A stretch of 64,000 bases of DNA from Chelonoidis abingdonii. Its lineage: Eukaryota > Chordata > Testudines > Testudinidae. The translations under genes and the position numbers were made by a program. This document shows, one piece after another, positions 55,716 through 64,000 of the stretch (position 1 is its first letter; each line of letters starts with the position of its first letter). The DNA is taken from positions 19,927,614 through 19,991,613 of the forward strand of contig NC_133778.1 of assembly GCF_003597395.2 (NCBI RefSeq). The letters run 5' to 3'. The notes below the pieces were generated by a model, which made no database searches, was not told the origin of the DNA, and worked only from the letters and a program-made list of their open reading frames with translations.

Positions 55716-55718
55716 TAA

Positions 55719-57708
55719 ATATTAGAGGCCAGGATGAGATCTATATGCAGAGCAGATTACCCCACCACAGAGCCTAATGCAAGGTTCTTGCTTCTTCTGA
55801 AGTATCTGGAGTTCATGAACTAGTTCAGCAGCAAACAGCTATAGAAATGGCTGTGCTTATCAGCTCCCCTCCTTCCACCACAAGGCTTTCTGAATCCTGA
55901 TTTTTTAATATCAGAACAGGAAAATGAGAACTAAATCAGAAAGGAGTTGACAGACCTCAAATATAAATTAATTTTCTGTCCCAGAAGAAGTCATCATTGT
56001 CAAAGTCTCTGCTTGCCTTTTTTGAAATATTAAATTATCCAGAATTTCTTGGTGTAGCCAGATTCTGTGATAAAGGGATTTAAGTTTATTAGACAAAATT
56101 GCTTCCAACCATTTCTCTGACAAACTAACATGTTATAAACATTCTATGGCCTTGACCATTTTTTTTTCCTCCAATTGACGCAACACAACAACAGATCTGT
56201 CAAAAGACTAATGAACCCCTCTCTCAAACCGGTCACTCATCATCCAGCTCATGATTCAGCAAGTGTAACTTTGTCTTTGGAAAACCATGGGGCCACAAAT
56301 TACATCTGAGTAGCTAAAATAAATTTTCTGAAAATAGGGAAAGCAAAAATACCCTCAGATAGTTGAAGAATTTATGCTCACTTTGACTCTTCCTTTGGCC
56401 CATACAAAAGAAGCAATAATGCAGTTAGTGTTCCCAGAATTTTTTTTTTTAAATGGAATATTTTCAAATGTGCCAGTCTAGGCAAAATAACCATTTAAAG
56501 AATGTTTATTCTGCCAGTTAAAGCGAGATAATAAGTCAATTGGTAAGTTCCGATGTATTGTCACAGCAGAAAGAACCAGATGGAGTTGTTATACATAGTT
56601 TTACGAATTATTTTTCTTGGCAGTTGAGCATTGTTCAGTCTTTGAAGAAATGCTATATTGTTCTTAATTTAGTGATGAAGGTTTTTTTGAGTGGAAGGAG
56701 CTATGGCAAACAGCAAGGGAGAGTTTGCTCTCTGATTAGTTTAACTACTCAAATCTTGGGACAGAGTTGCTCCCTTGGGAACCAGGCATTGGTTTTTGGG
56801 ATGATTCCAGAAAAGGAGAGATTGCCTGCATGCTGTCTGCTCACCACTGTTCAAGGACTGGGGTGTATATTATATATTTATATATAGTATAAATAAAACA
56901 ATTTTCTCTACAAAAATATCCAGACTCTAAATAATTTTTCAGCTATTTTACATGCATGATTGTACTAATTACACTGCTGTGACAGCACAGGCTTTCAGCT
57001 ACTAGTAAATACGTTAAAGATCGTGAGGCACTCAGATACTATGGTAATGGAGTCCCAGACAGATATGCCAGATAAGCAAAACCTTTATTTGTTTCTTTGG
57101 GGAGTGGCTAAATATGTTTCATTATACCACCATTTTTTAAAAGATTTGAGAATCTGAGAAAAAGATAAGCATCAAAACCATCCAACACTACATATACATA
57201 TAATGTTTTTATGGGGGACTAGGAAGTAAAAGAAGACATCAGCTCTGCACAGATTACTCTACCCTCAACAACATTAGATAAAATCTGCATTTCAGGGAAA
57301 ACAGCAGGATAAATAAAAATGTTGGTGCTCAAGTCTCAACTGGTATTTACGCACGAACCTTGTGCATAATTAAGCTGACATCAAACTTTATCTATAGATT
57401 TACTCAAAGAACCCAGAAAAAGACTGTGCATAACACAATATTCCTCCAGAAATTATTGTTCAGTATCTTCAATGCTTATTGAGTTGTTTTGTTATTCTTA
57501 TCTCTAAAATGGTCTTCTTTATGTAGTACCCAATCGGAAGATTCATTCTTCCCACTAGTCTGGAGTCTCAAGTTTCATTCACTCAGCAGCAAACGGAAAT
57601 TAGCAAAAGGTATCTTCAACTATGTCAGCACTCCTCCGCCTCGCTAGTGTTGTTCTTGTTTACAAGCAGAAAAAGGACTATAATAGCCATTTCTGACATT
57701 TCCCTCTA
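55719..57708. other. Unrecognised AT-rich DNA
   Basis: No gene or element is seen. The 115-codon frame at 56540-56887 has no motif; it ends in a TATATA run. A T run lies at 56160-56168. Confidence 0.45.
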
Positions 57709-58968
57709 CTCCTGGGGGAATTCTGCACCAAAATAATAAAAATTCTGCAAAATTCTGCATATTTCTGTCAAAATAACACAATATAATCATACCAGTTTCA
57801 ATTATTTTTGGTCAATTATTTCAAAATACACATCAGCAAGTATGTCTGTAACAATACAGACCAAAAAAAAAAAAAAAGATTCAGGAAATGTTCTTTGACA
57901 AATAGATTCCTTACTAGGCACATTAATACAGAACTTTGATTAATAATTCATTTAAACTACAATACAGAACCATATTTCCCACCCTCCTCAGAAGCTGTGC
58001 AAGGGCTTGGGGGAGTCAGGGGTAATGGAGGAGCTGAGGGAGAGGAAAGTAAACTGCTGGGAAGGAGCCCGGGTGTGAACTTGGAGGGTTGTTGGATATG
58101 GGTGGGGAAAGTATGGAACAGGGTTTTTTTTGTTTGTTTGTTTGTTTTTGGGGGGGGAATTGTTAGGGCACCTCCCTTATGAAGACCCTGGCTGACCACT
58201 AGCCTCTCCCATTTGCCCCATCCTCATGTGTTTCTGCACCTCCATGTGTCCTTGCACTCCCTGTCCATATGTGTCCCTCCACCCCCCACTCAGACACCCA
58301 CTCCCCCCATCCCCATGTGGCCCTGTACCACCACACTCACTTCATGTGGCTGTCTACCTCCCCCATGTCCCATGTGTCTCTGTGCCACCTAGCCACTCTC
58401 ATCTCCCCATGTGTCTCTGTGCCCCCATCCAGTTACTCCCCTACCCTTGTGTTCCTGTACCCCCTCCCCATGTGTCTGTGCCCCCACACAGCCATTCCCC
58501 TGACCCTGTGTGGACCTGTACCCCCTCTCCATCACCATGTGGCCCTGCACCTCCCTCCCTGCTGTGACCCTGTGCCTGCACTCCGATTCAGTTCCCAATC
58601 TATCCTCCCCCACTAGCCCTTACAAGACCCTTTTTGATTCCTCCCCAGCACCCCACACTGTCTGTCTCCCCCGAGTCCGTCTCCTGACCTGGCCTGCTGT
58701 GAAGAAGGCAGGCTCTTTCTTTTCCCTGGATGGTAGGGAGCTGCTGCTTTGTTCTATTGCCACAGCACCTGCTGTTGGTGAAAGGCAGAACTGCAGAAGT
58801 TATTTTCTGCAGGGAGCTGCTGCTGTTCTTGTGTCACAACACTGACTAGTGGGCAAAGGGTGGAACTGCAGCAACATTTGGGCAGAAGCTTTTTTCTGTG
58901 CAAAAATTAAAAATATGTAGGGCTTATTAATTATGCACATATGCAGCAGCACAGAATTCCCCTAGGAG
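57709..58968. mobile_element. TA-flanked TIR DNA element, 1.26 kb
   Basis: The termini CTCCTGGGGGAATTCTG (left) and, reversed, CTCCTAGGGGAATTCTG (right) match at 16 of 17 bases. TA dinucleotides flank both ends (57707-57708, 58969-58970), as in Tc/mariner-type insertions, although the terminal bases are not those of a superfamily I can name. The left 200 bases are repeated, in reverse, at 7395-7593. The interior has an A run (57864-57878), a T/G-rich part and a C-rich repeated block, but no recognisable transposase. Confidence 0.8.
58204..58560. repeat. C-rich degenerate tandem block (CCCCATGTGTCTCTGTGCC)
   Basis: Phrases CCCATGTGTCTCTGTGCCCC, CACCCCCTCCCCATGTG, CCCTGTGTGGACCTGTACCC recur at 35-70 base spacing. 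The plus-strand frames here (58226-58567, 58269-58616) give Cys/Pro/His-rich peptides that only reflect this composition. Confidence 0.75.
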
Positions 58969-58970
58969 TA

Positions 58971-59642
58971 TCTCTCAGAAAGCATTTTCATTTATGACTG
59001 GTAATACAGCAGACTAAACTGCTATTTTCATCTGGTCTTCTTCTATGTTACTAGGAAAAAATATTTTTAATTTTACTGAATTTCTCATGGCTGTCTCACA
59101 TGGACTGAGCTTAAAATCATAAGTCTCATGTCATGATCTTCATACACCAAACAAACTGTAGGCCAGTGCCCAAGACCAAGTGGTGATGTTTTTTTGTACA
59201 GCTCTCACACATTTACTGTCAAAATCCTATATTAAATAAATCAAGTTAGCTACAAGAAAGTCCCATGGCATCCTGATGATAATTTGAATACCAAGGAGTT
59301 CCACAAGTATCGTGACCAGGCATGATCTAATAGGTCTTTTCAATCTGTAATTTCACTTGTTCAATTATGTGAGGACTCTGTTCTCCTCTCTCTTTCAAAG
59401 AAATACAATATATTTAAACCTCAAGATAATTTGCTAAGTATTTGCAATTAGCAACATTTCTTGCCATTATAATCAGAAGGGGAAAAAAACAGCAGTTTAC
59501 CAGAAGAATGGAACATAGCACCTCAATATCATCGCATGTTACACATGGTTTAAATTGAGGTAAAGTTGGCCATAACCACACTAAGGAGTGTGTGCAATCC
59601 AATTAAACCCACATAACAATTACAAATATAATAAATAAATTC
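58971..59642. other. Unrecognised DNA
   Basis: No gene or repeat can be supported. Confidence 0.45.
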
Positions 59643-60080
59643 ACAGTGCACCCACACATTGAGTACTGTGTCCAGTTCTGGTCCCCCCATCTCAAAAAGG
59701 ACAGAGTGAAACTGGAAAAGGTTCAGAAAAGGGCAACAAAGATGACCAAGGGTATGGAACAGCTTCCATACAAGGAGACACTGGAAATTAGGGCTGTTAA
59801 TCTTAGAAAAGGGATGATTAAGAAGGGATATGATAGAGATCTATAAAATCATGAGCACAGAAAAAGTATTATTTACTCTTTCCATCCCAAAAAACACCCA
59901 AAAAACAGAGGTCACCTGACTAAATTAATAGGTAACCGGTTTATTACAAACAAAAGGAAATACTTTTCCACACAATGCATAATAGCCCGTGGAACTCATT
60001 GCCATGGAATGCTGTGATGGCCAAAAGTATAACTGGATTCAAAAAAGGATTCAGTAAATTCATGACGAACAGGTTCAGGA
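59643..60080 (+). mobile_element. CR1 LINE C-terminal fragment
   Basis: The frame at 59646-59846 reads HPHIEYCVQFWSPHLKKD, KLEKVQKRATKMTKGMEQLP, and then shifts. Further on come RFITNKRKYFST-like text (NRFITNKRKY at 59936) and SPWNSLPWNAVM (59978), the family's C-terminal blocks. There is no 3' tail at its right end. It is old. Confidence 0.8.
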
Positions 60081-60610
60081 CGGAGAAAGGAGGACCTACT
60101 GGCATAAGCTACATCCTGCTCTTAACAGTCTGTGCTTCTCCTCCAAGTAAGGGCTGCAGAAACCTCTGAAACTAACGGAACTGGTGGAGTTACACAGTAT
60201 GATTCTGGCACTGTGAGAGAAGGGATTAAAGGAACAGGACGCAGGAAGCCCATACTGCAGGACCTTACTTCCCTGAACACCATATCTCTGCTCTGGGGAT
60301 CGATCTCTGCTCTTGTACACAGGGAGAGGTTTGAGTTAAGGTGCTTAGATCTACAACTCCAGCGGACAAGAAACCTAGAGAGACAGAGGGCAGAGCAGTC
60401 GTGGAGGCTACTACTGTCCTAATTAGGACCAAATCTTGTCCCTATTAGTCTTGTACAGTATCAGGATTTTATACTCATGTACTTAAGAGGCGAAGGTCGC
60501 AAAAAAATTCTAGCACAACTACAAAAGAAAGTCCACTGTCTGTATGTGTTACAACTCTGGTGATACAAGTATATTTTTGTACCATCATTTCAAATACTTT
60601 CAGAAGTTGA
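60081..60610. other. Unrecognised DNA
   Basis: No supported feature. The frame 60132-60422 (96 codons, plus) lacks motifs or splice support. Confidence 0.4.
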
Positions 60611-60619
60611 TAATGTTTA

Positions 60620-60728
60620 GAAGAAGTTCTCTTTCCCCATCTGTACAATGGGAACATTACTACTACTTTATCTTTCTAATACACCTTGAGATCCTTAGGT
60701 AAAAAGCACTCTATAAGAAATAATTGTT
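60620..60728 (+). mobile_element. SINE/MIR-like 3' part
   Basis: It reads TTTCCCCATCTGTACAATGG, GAACATTACTACTAC, then CCTTGAGATCCTTAGGTAAA and AGCACTCTATAAGAAATAA. This is the CATCTGTAAAATGGG...AGCGCTATA...  order of tRNA-derived SINEs with a LINE-like tail. The tRNA head is not seen here. Confidence 0.65.
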
Positions 60729-60867
60729 AGATACTGAGGTGGAAGCCCATACATTCCTCCAGTGGGTCTGCATTTAGTTCCCCCTTTACCTGTTTGATGA
60801 TGTTTTCCTGGGGAAAAAGAAAAAAAAAAAAAAAAACACACACCACACACAAAAAAACACTGAGGGC

Positions 60868-61075
60868 CTAAATACACATCCAAGCTACTAAAGTTTTCCT
60901 TATAGACCTCATTTCTGCAATGATCACCTGCAGGTTTGCCTCCCAAACTATTTCTTCTGGACAACCTAGGATCAAAGATGAGCCATCCTCCACAATCATG
61001 AAGGATATTCCAATATTATTCATTGCTGCTTTTGAAATTACATACAACATCCCCAATTTCAGATAAAACTGAACA
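60868..61075 (-). other. Minus-strand open frame, exon-like (low confidence)
   Basis: From an acceptor-like CAGCCTGTTCAG (61069-61080) the minus strand is open for about 66 codons. It contains VISKAAMNNIGISFMIVED and LILGCPEEIVWEANLQ, with a CAG/GTGATC donor-like site at about 60926-60931. It does not resemble the repeat proteins in this window. It could be a host exon, an old pseudogene or chance. It is on the same strand as the exon at 16768, but 44 kb upstream. Confidence 0.2.
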
Positions 61076-63055
61076 GGCTGGAGACGGGTGCACAGACAGA
61101 GGAACCACTCAGATCACAGGCAGGCACCTAAACTAGGGAGGAACCACTTCCACTAAGATTGATGTGATCACATCAGTAAGTGGGAAAGGGGAAATTTGAA
61201 CTAAATAAAAACTTAGTTCTGGACACTAGCAGGGTGCTGCCACGTTGCACCCATCCCATGTTAGTGTAGGCTCTCTCCAACTCCTGGCCTTTAAATCCAT
61301 GTCTTATTGGTATAGGCTCTCTCCACATACATGGCTTTTAACCTCCCTTTATCCACCCCACCCCCCCGTTGCGCAAAATGGCATCCACTCCAGACAGTGT
61401 ACAAAATCTATAAACTTATTACAAAACACATAACCACAGCTTAAGCTTAAGTTTGCTGGGTCACATCCCATAGCGCCCTCCTGCAGTATTTATTACTCAC
61501 TCTCTCTCACGTCTAATTTCTTCCCCTCCACCCCTCAAAAATAAGTTTTTCCACAAAGATGACGACACCAAATTGGTTAGTAAGATCATTTTAAGTTACA
61601 ATCCAACATGAGGTATTATGAGGTGCCTCTGAAAAGTCATGCATGGTACAGAACCATTTCCTCAAAGAAATTTATCGTAAGGCACTTTTATATCAGCTCC
61701 CTTTGTGCAACTGCAGAAGTCTATTAATTTTGAGTGCTCCTTACACTGTTTTGCAGGTGTTAAAATAAAGAGAGAGAACTTAAACCAAAGGTAGTGGTCT
61801 AATTTGGCACCGAGACTGCACAGCAGTGCAGTTCTCCTGACACTGCCCATAGAGTTTGTCTTCCTTCTACTCGTGCATAAGTCTGGGGGCATCATCCTGG
61901 CAAACAGTTTGTTTTCACAGTCTGTCCATTGCTTTTTAAAGAGAGTGCTCATCTGCCTTTTGGAGACACACATCACAATAAACACCCTTCAAAATAAGGG
62001 ACCGCCTGAATAAGTACTCATGCAATTACTAAACTACATCTGCAGACCCCATTCCAAGCTCATCATATTAACTAGAGAAATACACAAAATTACCACTCTT
62101 CCTCAGCTGCACTGTCTTTAAATAGTCCATACTCCCGATGGCCACAACTCATCTTGCATTAATTAACCCTTTTCCCACGTTGGCAAAACAACACTCTCTC
62201 TCTTCCTCGATCACAGGCCCAGGGATTGTACAGAAATGAGGAAGAACATAAAAGCACCTTACCATCTTCTACAAGATCATTACCTACAACGTGGTAAGAT
62301 TTTTTGGCTCCCGAGGACAGCGTTATAGAGAGGGAGAGGTGTAATGGCCACATGCTTCTCCATACCAATGGCAGCTCTTGTGTAGGTGTTTCACTGCTGC
62401 AGCTTCAGCAAGAGCTCTGCACAGATTTATAGGAAAGTGGCTTTTAACATCCATAGGTTATGCCAGCACCCCAGTCATTTCAGGTCTGCAGCACTATCCT
62501 GTCCCACTGGTCAAGGCTAGTTGGCAGAGTCCAAAAGCAGTGCTCCACCAGAAACCATCAAGGAGAACTATCTGTTCAGTTTCATGCTTCTCCTCAGAGA
62601 CCATTATCTCCCTAGTCTTGAAGTCACAAACCTAAAATGTAGATATGCTCGCAGCAACCCTGTTTACATTCACCACCATGGAGATCATAACACGCAGTAC
62701 TTCCTCCATGCTTTTGGACAGCACTTTGAAAATAGCTTGCAAAACAAGATGGATGATAGGATAAAAGGAGAGGAATCACGGGAATTATTTAGTTTCACCC
62801 CAACACCCAGAATTCCATTTCCTCTCAGAAGGAATCCCACAATGCGCAGTATGCCCAGAATACAGCAGTGGACCAGTGCATCACAGGATGTCTGACCAGA
62901 AGGCTAAGTGATATTTTTGAAACATCCCTAGGCTATCTGGCAGCAATGATGCGAGGTAAAACTATATTACCCACAAGATAATTCTGTGTGTATGCACTGC
63001 TCACAGAGCACTTGTGGATCACATAAGAGATACACAAACCTGCACCAAGTTTCAA
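61076..63055. other. Unassigned DNA; possible MITE at the right edge
   Basis: Around 63055-63071 the text CAAGCGTAGACATGCCC followed by TAA looks like a Harbinger-type MITE terminus. Its partner end was not found; it may lie between 62630 and 62700. The 124-codon frame at 62521-62895 overlaps this possible element and shows no recognised domain. Confidence 0.4.
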
Positions 63056-63072
63056 GCGTAGACATGCCCTAA

Positions 63073-63720
63073 TTGCAAGGCACCTCGTTCATCTTGCCAG
63101 ACTTAGCACCTCCCCTCTGGCAGTGGCAGGCCTGGGGTAAATCAACCCCACTCTGGGAAGCGTTTGCCGTCCCCCTTCTGTGCTCCTTTGTAGGCCCCAG
63201 GGTCAGCCTAAGGGGTGATCCCTCACCACACAAAAAAGGAAACCATCTCATAAACACAAAACCCCAGAGGAGGGTTTTTTAAAGGCCTCAGGCAGCCCTT
63301 AATTGTATTCAGGTGTCCCTAACTGACCTGAGGTAATCCCTTCTTAGCTTGTGGGAAAAAGGGCCTAACATTCTAGGGCTAATATATCGGCCTTCCAGGA
63401 CCCTCCTGCAGCCATCCAGCCTCACTTTGTCACAATATAGTTAAACTTTCCCTTTAACTACAGCACTTAGCGCTTGCCAGCTCAAAGTCAAGTATTCCAA
63501 AGTTGGAAAATGCCAAAAATTTTGTTGCCTGTAGGGCATTAATTTGGCTTCTTGTGCACACAAAAAATGATACCATTTTTAACTACATAGTCACATACTG
63601 TTTTTTCCACTGGACTCCTGACTTATTTGATGCACAGAATGCTCATCTCATTTGTTCTAGAAGTTGGAACATGTATAAAGAACACAACAGGGGAATAAAT
63701 GAAGAAAAAGGACAGTCTTG
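63073..63720. other. Unrecognised DNA
   Basis: The part 63090-63440 has moderate GC and phrases such as TTTTAAAGGCCTCAGGCAGC, TGACCTGAGGTAATCCC that I associate loosely with a turtle repeat (possibly LTR-type). No gene is seen. Confidence 0.35.
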
Positions 63721-63808
63721 CGGTTAAAGCTGGTGACTACCACACAGGAAAGCTCAGTCTTAATCCCTGACTCTGCCAATCTTCTGATGTGATGTTGACC
63801 AAGTTACT
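63721..63808 (+). mobile_element. tRNA-derived SINE head, partial
   Basis: GGTTAAAGCTGGTGACTACC, CACAGGAAAGCTCAGTC, TTAATCCCTGACTCTGCCAA and GATGTTGACCAAGTTACTTC follow the pattern GGTTAAAGC...CTCAGGAGAC...AATCCC.GCTCTGCCA...GACCTTGG.CAAGT.ACTT. Box A/B-like parts are decayed. It is cut at its right by the hAT-like sequence. Confidence 0.7.
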
Positions 63809-63810
63809 TC

Positions 63811-63957
63811 CTGCAGCCCCCATTGGCCTAGAACAGCAAACCGCAGCCAGTGGGAGCTGCAACTGGCCGAACCTGCGGACACTGCAGGTAAACAAACCAA
63901 CCCAGCGCGTCAGCGGATTTCCCTGACGGGTCGCGTGCCAAAGGTTGCTGATCCTTG
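63811..63957. mobile_element. hAT-like element end, left side truncated
   Basis: CCCCCATTGGCC, AGCCAGTGGGAGCTGC, CCGAACCTGCGGACACTGC, AGGTAAACAAACC, GTCGCGTGCCAAAGG and terminal TTGCTGATCCTTG. The reversed end CAAGGATCAGCAACC resembles the CAGGGGTCGGCAACC terminus of hAT element 1 at 21683. The left end is missing. Confidence 0.65.
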
Positions 63958-64000
63958 TAATAGAGAATAACAGTTATTTCACCTGGCCCCTGCAAATGGC

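Noticed and set aside
58226..58845. Cys/Pro/His-rich frames of 111-115 codons
   Set aside because: They are translations of the C-rich tandem block inside the TIR element.
62521..62895. 124-codon plus-strand frame as a gene
   Set aside because: It overlaps a possible MITE, and no domain or splice context is visible.
63721..63808. Possible tRNA gene
   Set aside because: The tRNA-like head belongs to a SINE: no acceptor stem or clean cloverleaf, and SINE-specific GACCAAGTTACTT follows.

Overview
This 64 kb window is vertebrate nuclear DNA. It has no operons, it is largely AT-rich, and it is crowded with decayed transposable elements. The mix points to a turtle: many CR1 LINEs, PIF/Harbinger-type MITEs with GTCTACACTAC ends, hAT elements with CAGGGGT ends, tRNA-derived SINE pieces and DIRS-type tyrosine-recombinase retrotransposons. 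A crocodilian is less likely but not excluded. This is recognition from memory of element types; no database search was possible. No complete host gene is visible. The best host-gene trace is one probable terminal coding exon on the minus strand (16768-16842) with a good splice acceptor. Two further exon-like stretches are much weaker (18193-18258 plus strand, about 60900-61070 minus strand).

Layout. 1-1720: 5' half of a CR1 LINE on the minus strand (coiled-coil and esterase-type ORF1, endonuclease start of ORF2), cut by the window edge. 1984-2086: GTAC-type microsatellite. 2490-2646: small foldback repeat with 13-bp target duplications. 2.7-20 kb: mostly unrecognised AT-rich DNA with an L2-like LINE relic, a TIR element end, a purine-rich minisatellite, an old hAT element, an LTR-like block and the probable host exon. 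20.2-25.9 kb: GC-rich degenerate DNA, then an antisense CR1 carrying two hAT elements and a sense CR1 that itself holds a third hAT. 27.1 kb: truncated MITE. 29.8-33.7 kb: a 3.9 kb two-gene PIF/Harbinger transposon with decayed transposase (plus) and Myb/SANT-like gene (minus), flanked by TTA.

35.7-48.3 kb: a three-layer nest. An antisense non-LTR LINE is split by a DIRS-type element (DIRS-A, 36204-47578). DIRS-A is itself split inside its gag gene by a second DIRS family (DIRS-B, about 41666-47034). Both DIRS copies still show inverted terminal repeats, an internal complementary region, and the gag, RT, RNase H, tyrosine-recombinase order. DIRS-B also holds a minisatellite of about 40-bp units.

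48.5-64 kb: a sense CR1 3' half abutting a MITE, three more MITEs, three more CR1 fragments, a 1.26 kb TIR element flanked by TA (57709-58968), SINE fragments and a hAT end. The elements record a relative insertion history; they do not form a pathway. I found no new cellular system. The nested DIRS locus and the three hAT insertions sharing a TCTAG target core are the most informative parts.
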